This document shows positions 26,682 to 34,708 of a stretch of DNA of 64,000 nucleotides, piece by piece. Each line of letters starts with the position of its first letter. Position 1 is the stretch's first letter. This DNA is from UBA5158 sp040389045 (lineage in GTDB: Bacteria > Pseudomonadota > Gammaproteobacteria > DSM-16500). The DNA lies in NCBI GenBank assembly GCA_040389045.1, contig JAZKAT010000006.1, forward strand, positions 62,001 through 126,000, in the 5' to 3' direction. The notes under the pieces are model-generated. The model worked only from the letters and a program-made list of their open reading frames with translations. It did no database searches and was not told the DNA's origin. The position numbers and the translations under genes were made by a program.

Positions 26682-27732
26682 TTCCATCGGCAAACTCTTT
26701 ACCGTTACCACTTTTGGCGAAAGCCATGGCCCGGCTTACGGTTGCATTATTGACGGTTGTCCGCCAGGTCTTTTAATAACGGAACAAGATATCCAACTCG
26801 AATTAAACCGCCGCCGACCTGGCCAGTCACGTTTTACTTCACAACGCCGTGAAGCGGATGAAATTCAAATTTTATCAGGTGTTTTTCAAGGTAAAACCAC
26901 GGGCACGCCCATAGGCTTGCTAGTCGCAAATACCGACCAGCGTAGCAGTGATTATGATAAAATTGCCGATCAATTCCGGCCAGGTCATGCGGATTATACT
27001 TATCATAAAAAATATGGCATACGTGACCACCGTGGTGGCGGCCGTGCTTCCGCGCGTGAAACCATGATGCGCGTGGCCGCGGGCGCGATTGCGAAAAAAT
27101 ATTTAAAAGATAATTATCAAGTCCACATTCAAGGTTATCTGGCGCAACTAGGCCCGATTAAAATCGACAATATTGATTTTAGCGTGATAGAAAGTAATCC
27201 GTTTTTTTGCCCCGATCCTGGCAAGCTGGTTGAACTCAGCGAATTTATGGATGCGCTGCGTAAACAAGGCGATTCCATAGGCGCGCGAATTAATGTGCAA
27301 GCAGCTAATGTGCCGCATGGTCTGGGAGAACCGGTGTTTGACCGGCTGGATGCAGACTTGGCCAGCGCACTCATGAGCATCAATGCAGTCAAGGGGGTGG
27401 AAATCGGCGCGGGCTTTGCTTGTGTTACGCAAAAAGGCTCCGAGCACCGTGATGAAATCACGCCCACTGGATTTCTCAGTAATCATGCCGGTGGCATTCT
27501 GGGTGGCATTTCTACTGGACAAATTATTACCGCAAGCATTGCTTTAAAACCCCCAGCAAGCATTCCCAAACCAGCTCAATCAATTGACATTTCTGGTAAT
27601 CCTGTTAAAATTCGCACCACTGGACGCCATGATCCGTGCGTAGGGCTGAGAGCTACTCCTATCGCTGAAGCCATGGTAGCCATAGTCTTATTAGATCACT
27701 TATTACGCAATAAAGGGCAGAATTCACGATAA
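26671..27732 (+). CDS. aroC: Chorismate synthase
   Basis: Last step of the shikimate pathway, converting EPSP to chorismate with reduced FMN. 353 aa from the ATG at 26671, which gives the standard SGNSIGKLFTVTTFGESHG beginning; a longer frame from 26635 only extends into prmB. Signatures: GESHGPAYGCIIDGCPPG (about 16-33), RPGHADYTYHKKYGIRDHRGG (about 104-124) and GRHDPCVGLRATPIAEAM near the C-terminus. It overlaps prmB by 11 nt and so is probably translationally coupled to it. Confidence 0.96.
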   Translation: MSGNSIGKLFTVTTFGESHGPAYGCIIDGCPPGLLITEQDIQLELNRRRPGQSRFTSQRREADEIQILSGVFQGKTTGTPIGLLVANTDQRSSDYDKIADQFRPGHADYTYHKKYGIRDHRGGGRASARETMMRVAAGAIAKKYLKDNYQVHIQGYLAQLGPIKIDNIDFSVIESNPFFCPDPGKLVELSEFMDALRKQGDSIGARINVQAANVPHGLGEPVFDRLDADLASALMSINAVKGVEIGAGFACVTQKGSEHRDEITPTGFLSNHAGGILGGISTGQIITASIALKPPASIPKPAQSIDISGNPVKIRTTGRHDPCVGLRATPIAEAMVAIVLLDHLLRNKGQNSR

Positions 27733-27748
27733 AGTTTCAAGCTTTAAC

Positions 27749-27776
27749 TTTACGTTAAGTATTATCTGCCTATACT
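27749..27776 (+). promoter_or_regulatory. Putative promoter for the following Ser/Thr-rich protein gene
   Basis: TTTACG (27749-27754) and TATACT (27771-27776) are 16 nt apart and about 57 nt upstream of the ATG at 27833. Five of six bases match in the -10 and four of six in the -35. It suggests the downstream gene is transcribed apart from prmB-aroC. Confidence 0.4.
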
Positions 27777-27832
27777 TACCCCGCTCAAAAAAATAATTAC
27801 TACAAAATCATACACACAAACGAGGATTTACC

Positions 27833-28960
27833 ATGTTACAGGAACAATCTGTTGCCGTTGCGCCCGTCGCAAAGCCAATGCTGGAAGAAATGATTTTTGT
27901 TTTCACCCACAGTCAAAATGAACAATTTAAAACCTATGTTAAAACAAACCCTGACATTACCAAAGTGGTTTACCTCAATATGGGTAGAGAATTTAACTAC
28001 CAAAAGAAAGCTGCTTTTAATGAACTTATGGATAGATTTCGCACAGAAATAAGTGTTGCTCCCGCAAAATTAATTACGTTCGCTATGGATTTTAATATTG
28101 GCTACTCAGGTTATAACATTAGTCCCGTTAATGAAATCATCGCTGCTTTGGAAACCGAATACGAACTGGCTTTCTTCAAATTCCTTACGCTTAGCGAGGA
28201 AGATAAATGGGAACCTACTAGCAATTATGTGTTTGCAAAAACTCCACAAACATTAGCCGATGCCAAAAACGCGGGAAATATTCCGTTTCGTTTTGTCTTA
28301 ACCGGCAGCGGTGGCCAATCAGCTGTTGAGAAATATCACGGATTTGAAGATATAAATCCTACTGAAGCATGTGAAAAATATAGCTTTCAAGGTTGGCCAC
28401 TCATTAAATTTTTGGCTGCAATGCGCAAAGCTAATGGTGGCACTCCACTGCCGTTGTCATCACCCCAATCCACTCCCAGACGCTTAGGGATTAGTCCGGC
28501 ATTGACAGAACAAAAACTTACGCAAAGAAACAGCTCTACCTCTTCAACGGCTACTAATGTTTCTTCGCCATCATTAAACAACTACGAATTCAGTCCTTCT
28601 AGTCGCACATCTTCATTTTCAACTATTGTACCTTCTATTCAGGAGTCAGCGTCTGCTCGTTTAACTCTCCCAGCAAACTTAGGACGTGCATCTTCGGAGA
28701 CTACTGTCACCGCAGAGAACTTAACTTCGTCGCCTGATAATTCCGCGACTGCATTCTCTACTATTTATTCACTTTCCTTAGCCACAAGAAAATTGAATTT
28801 TTTCGAGGAAGGAAATTCACCCGTGACAACAGAGCAAACTGTAGCAATTACCGCAAACGATTCTCCACCACGTAAACGGCCATCGCCAATTAAAACACAT
28901 GAAGGTAGTGGCGCAGAAGCTAAAACCGTGCCGTCCTCATTCAAAACTTTAAAATTTTAA
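27833..28960 (+). CDS. Unrecognised protein with Ser/Thr-rich tail
   Basis: 375 aa, not recognised. Residues about 15-200 look like a folded mixed alpha/beta domain (EEMIFVFTHSQNEQFKTYV, VVYLNMGREFNYQKKAAF, FRFVLTGSGGQS). Residues about 205-375 are low-complexity, dominated by Ser, Thr, Pro and Asn, and include a basic Pro cluster SPPRKRPSPIK near the end. No signal peptide or membrane helix. Good ribosome binding site (GAGGAT) and own predicted promoter. The ordered head plus disordered basic tail is what many secreted effectors of intracellular gammaproteobacteria look like, but that is inference. Its last 20 nt overlap the convergent bolA gene. Confidence 0.65.
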   Translation: MLQEQSVAVAPVAKPMLEEMIFVFTHSQNEQFKTYVKTNPDITKVVYLNMGREFNYQKKAAFNELMDRFRTEISVAPAKLITFAMDFNIGYSGYNISPVNEIIAALETEYELAFFKFLTLSEEDKWEPTSNYVFAKTPQTLADAKNAGNIPFRFVLTGSGGQSAVEKYHGFEDINPTEACEKYSFQGWPLIKFLAAMRKANGGTPLPLSSPQSTPRRLGISPALTEQKLTQRNSSTSSTATNVSSPSLNNYEFSPSSRTSSFSTIVPSIQESASARLTLPANLGRASSETTVTAENLTSSPDNSATAFSTIYSLSLATRKLNFFEEGNSPVTTEQTVAITANDSPPRKRPSPIKTHEGSGAEAKTVPSSFKTLKF

Positions 28961-29207
28961 TAATCAGCGCATGAATTTCTTGGGGAATTAAATCAGCTAA
29001 CACAGCATAAATTTCCCGGTGCGCAGCTACCCGGGTTTTATTCTTCAGAGTATCCGCGGCAATAACGACGGTGTAATGCCCCGCGCCGCCGCGGCTGCCC
29101 GCATGGCCTTTATGCTGCTCACTGTCGTCTATGACTTCGAGCTTAGTCGGGGAAAATTTTTCTTGCAGACGCGTGCGCATTACTTGCATGCGTTCAACCG
29201 GCAGCAT
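28941..29207 (-). CDS. BolA family protein
   Basis: 88 aa with the BolA/IbaG fold: RTRLQEKFSPTKLEVIDDSEQHKGH (about 11-35), then GHYTVVIAADTLKNKTRVAAHREIYAVLADLI. The conserved His and Arg of the RxxxHRxVY-like segment (VAAHREIY) fit members that bind [2Fe-2S] clusters with monothiol glutaredoxins. Its ATG overlaps the yciB stop (TAATG), giving translational coupling in hslO-yciB-bolA. Its 3' end overlaps the convergent upstream gene by 20 nt. Confidence 0.88.
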   Translation of the reverse strand: MLPVERMQVMRTRLQEKFSPTKLEVIDDSEQHKGHAGSRGGAGHYTVVIAADTLKNKTRVAAHREIYAVLADLIPQEIHALIIKILKF

Positions 29208-29758
29208 TAGCGCTTACCATCCGCTAAAAATCGCGACAAGAAAAGGGCTTGAACAAAACTGAAGATTATCAGTATTCCCATAATTCCATAAACTTTGAAA
29301 TTGACCCAGACATCGGTATCAAAATTATAAGCTACAAATAAATTTACACTGCCTAAGACAATAAAAAACGCCGCCCACGCGTAATTTAATCTAGTCCAGA
29401 CTTTTTCCGGCAGGGACGCATTGCCTTCCAGCACTTTTTCCAGCATGCGTTGCACTATGGGTTTATCGCCGATAAATTGGCTGAGCAGGAAGGCAATGCC
29501 AAATACCCAAAAGACAATTGTGGGTTTCCATTTGATAAAAATCGGATTATGAAAATATAGCGTCATACCACCGAAGACGACAAACACCGCCAACGTCACT
29601 AATTGTTGTTTATCGAATTTTTTTCGCGTTAGTCGGGTAAAGACTACTTGCACGGCCGTAGCGACTATCCCCACAGTCGTGGCCACGTAAATCCCATACA
29701 TTTTAAAAGCGACAAAAAATAATAATACCGGGATAAAATCAATCAGCATGTTTTGCAT
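29207..29758 (-). CDS. yciB: YciB / septation protein A family inner-membrane protein
   Basis: 183 aa, mostly hydrophobic, with five predicted transmembrane segments (about 4-22, 24-40, 52-68, 74-90, 118-137 with a final one at 150-172). The N-terminal DFIPVLLFFVAFKMYGIYVAT, KWKPTIVFW(V) and LNYAWAAFFIVLGSVNLFVAY are the family signatures. The family affects septation and envelope width; the exact role is not settled. GAGGCG lies about 9 nt before the ATG at 29758; a second Met at 29749 is possible. Coupled to bolA downstream and 14 nt after hslO. Confidence 0.9.
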   Translation of the reverse strand: MQNMLIDFIPVLLFFVAFKMYGIYVATTVGIVATAVQVVFTRLTRKKFDKQQLVTLAVFVVFGGMTLYFHNPIFIKWKPTIVFWVFGIAFLLSQFIGDKPIVQRMLEKVLEGNASLPEKVWTRLNYAWAAFFIVLGSVNLFVAYNFDTDVWVNFKVYGIMGILIIFSFVQALFLSRFLADGKR

Positions 29759-29772
29759 GAATCAGCGCCTCG

Positions 29773-30660
29773 TTAATGGATCTGGGTCGAAGATGGCGGT
29801 AAGCCACCCTGACGAAAAATATTTTCCACATCAACCCGATCAAAAATATATTCCTTATTGCAAAAATCGCATTTCACCACAATGACCTGTTTGTCGCGCA
29901 ATTCTTCTTCGGCTTCTTCGCGGCCCAATAATAAAATGGCATTTTGACCGCGTTCCAATGAACAAGTGCATTTAAACTTGATGGGTGCCGGCTCATAAAT
30001 GCGTATATCTTCTTCCACATACAATCTATGCAACAGGGTTTCGGTATCGAGATTTAATAATTCTTCCGGTTTGACGGTGTCAGTCAAAATCGTTAAGTGC
30101 TGCCATGCCTCCTGCACTTCCTGCGGCAATTCATTGCCTGGGTGTGGCAGGGTTTGCAGTAACAATCCAGCCGCCTTCTGTTTATCAACCGCCACCCATA
30201 TGCGCGTGGGCAATTGTTCCGAATCTTTAAAATACCCTTCCATGGATTCGGCTAACGAATTACCCCGAAATGACACCGTACCTTGATAACGTTGCGTCGT
30301 GTTATCCGGGTCCATGATGATTGCTAAAACACCTTTTTTTAAATCTTCGAGCAATTTCTTTTCATCCAGCTCACCTTCCCATTGCGCCAGCGCCCGCAAT
30401 TCCAATTGTTGATTGGATTGCGCCAATAGTAATTTGAGACCGGTTTTACCTTGAAATTGTAACGATAACCGACCGTTAAATTTAATCATGCCCGTTAGCA
30501 GACTAACTAACACTAATGCTTCACCGACAATTTGTCGTATTAACGGAGGATAATCATGCTGATCAAGAATGGTTTCATAGCTAGTGTTTAAATGCGCGAT
30601 TTCGCCCCGGACAAAAACATCCTCAAATAAAAATCGCTGCAATTTGTCCTGATTTTTCAT
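29773..30660 (-). CDS. hslO: Redox-regulated chaperone Hsp33
   Basis: Cytosolic holdase activated by oxidative unfolding. 295 aa, the family norm. The N-terminal substrate-binding domain contains GRLSLQFQG, ALAQWEG and YQGTVSFRGNSLAESMEGYFKDSEQLPT-like segments. The C-terminal zinc/redox switch has four cysteines, C-x-C in FKCTCSLERG (about 229-238) and C-x-x-C in KCDFCNKEY (about 263-271), as required for oxidation sensing. First gene of hslO-yciB-bolA; divergent from the Smr gene. Confidence 0.95.
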   Translation of the reverse strand: MKNQDKLQRFLFEDVFVRGEIAHLNTSYETILDQHDYPPLIRQIVGEALVLVSLLTGMIKFNGRLSLQFQGKTGLKLLLAQSNQQLELRALAQWEGELDEKKLLEDLKKGVLAIIMDPDNTTQRYQGTVSFRGNSLAESMEGYFKDSEQLPTRIWVAVDKQKAAGLLLQTLPHPGNELPQEVQEAWQHLTILTDTVKPEELLNLDTETLLHRLYVEEDIRIYEPAPIKFKCTCSLERGQNAILLLGREEAEEELRDKQVIVVKCDFCNKEYIFDRVDVENIFRQGGLPPSSTQIH

Positions 30661-30750
30661 AGGCTCGTTAGTTTATGTGCATGCTATTAGGGTAGAAATC
30701 GAGTACACTATCAGAAATAGACTAATTCAACAACCGAGTACCATTATTCA

Positions 30751-31308
30751 ATGCCAAAAAAGCCTTTGGATGACATTGAAAAAGAATTGTTTCGTACGGC
30801 CATGAAAGGGGTTAAACCACTTATTCTCAAAAAAAGGATTACCGTTCCGCCCCCAAAACCAAGGCCGGTAGCCAAAAAACCAGACTATGCTGCTGAAGAT
30901 GAGGATAAGGCCCAGCTTTCGGACCATGAATATCTTACCCCCTTAACTAGCGATAGCCTTGTTGCATTCAAAAGAACGGGAATTCAACATAAAGTCCTTC
31001 GCAATTTGCGCGCTGGACAATATAATGTGGAAGCAATTTTGGATATGCATGGTATGACTGTAGCTGAAGCGAAAGATTCACTCTCAATTTTTTTATCCCA
31101 ATGCCAGCAGGAAGGTGTTTGCCATGTTTTAATTATTCATGGCAAGGGCAGTGCAAGCAGCCATCCCATATTGAAAAACAAACTCAACCACTGGTTGCGC
31201 GATTTAGCACAAGTTCTGGCATTTTGCTCGGCAACTGCCAAAGATGGCCGCAGTGGCGCAATGTACGTATTATTAAAAAAAATTAGAGGAGATATACGTG
31301 AGCGATAA
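30751..31308 (+). CDS. Smr domain protein (SmrA/SmrB-like endonuclease)
   Basis: 185 aa. A charged Lys/Pro-rich N-terminus (about 1-60) precedes a C-terminal Smr domain: LDMHGMTVAEAKDSLSIFL (about 97-115), VLIIHGKGSASSHPILKNKL (about 126-145) and FCSATAKDGRSGAMYVLLKK. The LDxHG and HGKG motifs are the catalytic and nucleic-acid-binding hallmarks. In gammaproteobacteria the SmrB type (YfcN) cleaves mRNA at collided ribosomes and lies near prmB, here 4 kb away; SmrA cannot be excluded. It overlaps udk by 11 nt. Confidence 0.88.
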   Translation: MPKKPLDDIEKELFRTAMKGVKPLILKKRITVPPPKPRPVAKKPDYAAEDEDKAQLSDHEYLTPLTSDSLVAFKRTGIQHKVLRNLRAGQYNVEAILDMHGMTVAEAKDSLSIFLSQCQQEGVCHVLIIHGKGSASSHPILKNKLNHWLRDLAQVLAFCSATAKDGRSGAMYVLLKKIRGDIRER

Positions 31309-31945
31309 AAGCATTATCATTGGTATTTCCGGCGCCTCAGCCTCCGGAAAAAGTTTATTAGCCAACACTATTGTGAATGAATTGGGCTCCGCCCAGGTAG
31401 TCGTTATTTCAGAAGATTCCTATTACAAAGACCACAGTACCATCCCCTTTGAAGAACGCGCCAATATTAACTACGATCACCCTAACTCAATTGATCATGA
31501 ATTATTGAACCAGCATTTAACGCAGTTGCAACAAGGCAAAACCATTGAAGTACCGATTTATAATCACGCGCTGCACACTCGCGAAAAAACCTCGCGCACC
31601 ATCGGTAAACACACTATTATTGTCCTGGAAGGGATTTTATTATTCGTCTCGAAAGAATTGCGGGAATTGATGAATATCCGCATCTTTATGGAAACGGCCT
31701 TGGACATTTGTCTGATCCGACGTTTAAAGCGTGACATGAAGGAACGTAACCGTTCGCTGGACGCGGTATTGAAACAATATGAAGAAACGGTGCGACCTAT
31801 GTATCTGCAATTTATTGAACCCTCAAAACGCTATGCGGATATTATCGTACCGCGCGGCGGCGGCAACCGCATTGCTATCGACATGATTAAAGCAAAAATG
31901 CGTGAATTATTAGGTGACCACTTTAAATCGGAAGATAACGCATAA
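31298..31945 (+). CDS. udk: Uridine kinase
   Basis: Phosphorylates uridine/cytidine to UMP/CMP with a nucleoside triphosphate. 215 aa. P-loop IGISGASASGKSLLAN (about 8-23), EDSYYKDHSTIPFEERANINYDHPNSID (about 39-66) for the substrate site, and IFMETALDICLIRRLKRDMKERNRS as lid region match the family. The start is GTG at 31298, chosen because AGAGGAG lies 6 nt before it. It overlaps the Smr gene by 11 nt. The GGDEF/EAL gene begins 19 nt after the stop. Confidence 0.94.
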   Translation: MSDKSIIIGISGASASGKSLLANTIVNELGSAQVVVISEDSYYKDHSTIPFEERANINYDHPNSIDHELLNQHLTQLQQGKTIEVPIYNHALHTREKTSRTIGKHTIIVLEGILLFVSKELRELMNIRIFMETALDICLIRRLKRDMKERNRSLDAVLKQYEETVRPMYLQFIEPSKRYADIIVPRGGGNRIAIDMIKAKMRELLGDHFKSEDNA

Positions 31946-31964
31946 CTTTTTGCCATGGAGGCTT

Positions 31965-34436
31965 ATGAAGTTACGTAATAAAGCACTGTTGGCGTTAGGA
32001 CTTTCATGGTGCATCTTTATTGGTGTCACTTACTCCAGCTTTTATCTGTATTTATTGCATAACTTCCTTGCCTTAGAACATTCGCGCACAGAGAATGATT
32101 TATCACGTATCGAAGATGCTCTCACCCAAAACACGATTTCGCTGGCCTCTTTTACCACGGACTGGTCGCATTGGAATGATATTTATAATTTTGTCACCGG
32201 TACAGATTCGCAATTTATCAATAATAATATGACGCTGCTGGCGTTTCAGAATTCCAATATTTGCATGATGAGTATTTGGAAAAATGATGGAACAACGTTA
32301 TATGGACAGGTAGTTGTTGATGAGGGCAAAGCATTCAAGCCATTACCAAGTTATTTTGACCCTTATATCAGTCCGCACAGTTTCTTAACCAGTTGGAATA
32401 ATCTTAATCAAACATTCCATGGTTTCATCCATGTTAACAAACAAATTATGATGGTCGCGGCGGGCGCTATCACCGATGGCAGTAAAATACATCCCGCTGT
32501 GGGAACATTAATTACCGGACGCTTTTTTTCGCATAAAATCCTGCAAAGCATTGTTGCCGCAACCAAAGTCGATCTTCAGTTAATTGTATTGGAACCGGAT
32601 ACTTTGTCTCCCGAAATAAAGCATGCGCTGATTAAAGCCAGTAACAAACCCGATGGTCATTACATTAAAGCTATCAATGAAAAAACCCTGTTTACATATA
32701 TAGTAGTTAAAGACATCAATGGTACACCTATTGGTATTTTAAAAGGAGTCATTCCCCGCAATTCTTATATGGCGGGATTACAAGCCATACATTATTATCT
32801 GGCGACTTATCTGATCACCGGCTTTTTGTTTTCCTTGTTAATGCTGACTTTGCTGCGCTCGCTCATTATTAAACGGCTGGAAAAACTTGATGAAGAGTTA
32901 ACAATCATCAGTGATAAGCACACCGTCACTGAACGCGTAACCGATTCCGGCAATGATGAATTGTCTTCGGTCGCGGCGGAAATAAATATCATGCTGGATA
33001 TCATCCAGGCGTCGCAAGAGCAATTAGAACATCGTGTCGTAAAACGCACGGAAGAATTGCATAAAACCAATAAAAAGTTACAGGAAGAAATCACCGAACG
33101 AAAATCCATTGAACAGGAATTAATGGTCAACAAAGAACATCTGCTGCGGCTGGCGCATTATGATAATCTCACCGGCTTGCCGAACCGGGTATTTTTTAAT
33201 GAAATACTTAACAAAGCCCTGGCACACGCCGCCAGGCAGAATAAAATCATGGCGGTATTGTTTATTGATTTAGACCGGTTTAAAAATATTAATGACGCCA
33301 TGGGTCATTCTACCGGCGATCTTGTCCTCAAAGAAATTGCTAAACGACTGGAAAGCATATTACGCGCGGGCGATGTCCTGGCGCGCTTAAGTGGCGATGA
33401 ATTTATTGCTTTGCTGAATGATATTCCGCAAGCCAAATTCGCCAGCAACATCGCTGACAAATTATTACAGGTTTGCGCCATCCCCGTTAAAATCGACAGC
33501 CATGAATTTTTTACCACCGCCAGCGTAGGTATTTGTATTTTTCCAAACGATGGCAAATCCCTGGAAGATTTACAAAAGAATGCTGACATGGCCATGTATA
33601 AAGCCAAGCATGCGGGTGGGAATAATTTTCAGTATTTTACTAAGGAAATGAATGCGGAAGCGCATGAACATATCCAGCTGGAAACACACTTGCGTAAAGG
33701 CATAGTCGATCAGGAATTTGTTTTGCTTTATCAGCCCAAGCTTGATTTGAGCAGTGGTAAAGTCACGGGTGTGGAAGCGTTAATTCGCTGGGACAGCGCG
33801 GAACTTGGCATGATCAGTCCAACCAAGTTTATACCGCTGGCGGAAGAAACCGGGTTAATTTTACAAATCGGTGAATGGGCGTTACGTGAAGCCTGTAAAA
33901 CGGGTAAGCGCTGGCAAGATGAAGGATTTGAACCTATCAGCGTTGCGGTAAATTTATCTCCCAAGCAATTCCGCCATAAGGATATTGCCAAATTAGTAGC
34001 GTTAGTGTTGAAAGAAACCGGACTGCCGCCCGAGTTTCTCAATTTGGAAATTACGGAAACCGCGGTTATGGATAATGTGGAAACTGCCATTCAACGCTTA
34101 ACTGAAATTAAAAAAATGGGTGTGAAAATATCGGTTGATGATTTTGGTACGGGCTACACGTCGATTAGTTATTTGAAACGTTTTCCGATTGATGTGTTGA
34201 AAGTTGATCAATCTTTTATTAAGGGCATACCGAAAAGTACGGATGATGCGGCTATCGTTAACGCAGTGATTGCCATGGCGCATAATCTTAGTATGTCGGT
34301 GGTTGCGGAAGGCGTAGAGACGGAAGAACAAATGCAATATCTGGCTGAACATGGCTGTGATGTGATTCAAGGGTATTTTATAAGTAGTCCGGAACCGGCG
34401 AATAAAGTGGTGTTGCAGTTTATCAGGAAAAGCTAA
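31965..34436 (+). CDS. Membrane CHASE4-HAMP-GGDEF-EAL cyclic-di-GMP protein
   Basis: 823 aa from the ATG at 31965 (GGAGG just upstream); a longer frame from 31914 only runs into udk. Order: membrane helix (about 7-30); periplasmic CHASE4-like sensor (about 35-275, LTTDWSHWND-like start); second membrane helix (about 283-305); HAMP (about 306-360); short coiled coil; GGDEF domain with signature SGDEF and an intact inhibitory-site RAGD five residues before it; EAL domain with VEALIRW, NLSPKQF, LEITETAVMD, DDFGTGYTSISYLK and AEGVETEEQ. All phosphodiesterase residues look intact, and an SGDEF synthase can still be active. Signal unknown. Confidence 0.92.
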   Translation: MKLRNKALLALGLSWCIFIGVTYSSFYLYLLHNFLALEHSRTENDLSRIEDALTQNTISLASFTTDWSHWNDIYNFVTGTDSQFINNNMTLLAFQNSNICMMSIWKNDGTTLYGQVVVDEGKAFKPLPSYFDPYISPHSFLTSWNNLNQTFHGFIHVNKQIMMVAAGAITDGSKIHPAVGTLITGRFFSHKILQSIVAATKVDLQLIVLEPDTLSPEIKHALIKASNKPDGHYIKAINEKTLFTYIVVKDINGTPIGILKGVIPRNSYMAGLQAIHYYLATYLITGFLFSLLMLTLLRSLIIKRLEKLDEELTIISDKHTVTERVTDSGNDELSSVAAEINIMLDIIQASQEQLEHRVVKRTEELHKTNKKLQEEITERKSIEQELMVNKEHLLRLAHYDNLTGLPNRVFFNEILNKALAHAARQNKIMAVLFIDLDRFKNINDAMGHSTGDLVLKEIAKRLESILRAGDVLARLSGDEFIALLNDIPQAKFASNIADKLLQVCAIPVKIDSHEFFTTASVGICIFPNDGKSLEDLQKNADMAMYKAKHAGGNNFQYFTKEMNAEAHEHIQLETHLRKGIVDQEFVLLYQPKLDLSSGKVTGVEALIRWDSAELGMISPTKFIPLAEETGLILQIGEWALREACKTGKRWQDEGFEPISVAVNLSPKQFRHKDIAKLVALVLKETGLPPEFLNLEITETAVMDNVETAIQRLTEIKKMGVKISVDDFGTGYTSISYLKRFPIDVLKVDQSFIKGIPKSTDDAAIVNAVIAMAHNLSMSVVAEGVETEEQMQYLAEHGCDVIQGYFISSPEPANKVVLQFIRKS

Positions 34437-34439
34437 AAG

Positions 34440-34491
34440 CACCCCTCACCCGTCGCCTACGGCGCCGACCTCTCCCACAAGGGGAGAGGTG
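34440..34491. repeat. Family C palindromic repeat / terminator-like hairpin
   Basis: CACCCCTCACCCGTCGCC followed by a perfect stem ACCTCTCCC/GGGAGAGGT (34469-34490) with a 4-5 nt loop. It lies 3 nt after the stop of the EAL-protein gene and just before the stop of the convergent unrecognised gene, where it could end both transcripts. A diverged second copy is at 61591-61632. No T-run follows, so it is not a classic intrinsic terminator. Confidence 0.7.
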
Positions 34492-34498
34492 AACTTAG

Positions 34499-34708
34499 GA
34501 TATCATCCTGGGTGAAACTGGAATAATATTTTCATCATCCAAGGTGTAATCTTNNNNNNNNNNNNNNNNNNNNNNNNNNNNNNNNNNNNNNNNNNNNNNN
34601 NNNNNNNNNNNNNNNNNNNNNNNNNNNNNNNNNNNNNNNNNNNNNNNNNNNNNGATATCATCCTGGGTGAAACTGGAATAATATTTTCATCATCCAAGGT
34701 GTAATCTT
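34499..34708. other. Scaffold gap (100 N) with duplicated 55-bp edges
   Basis: The bases 34554-34653 are N. The 55 nt before the gap (34499-34553) and after it (34654-34708) are identical, starting GATATCATCCTGGGTGAAAC. This is what a scaffolder leaves when two contigs overlap by 55 bases but were not merged. Removing one copy and the N run joins the flanks cleanly. Confidence 0.95.

Noticed and set aside
34503..34653. Reading frame continuing through the N run to 34503
   Set aside because: The N run plus duplicated edge adds 155 nt, which shifts the frame; the product after the N is an artefact.
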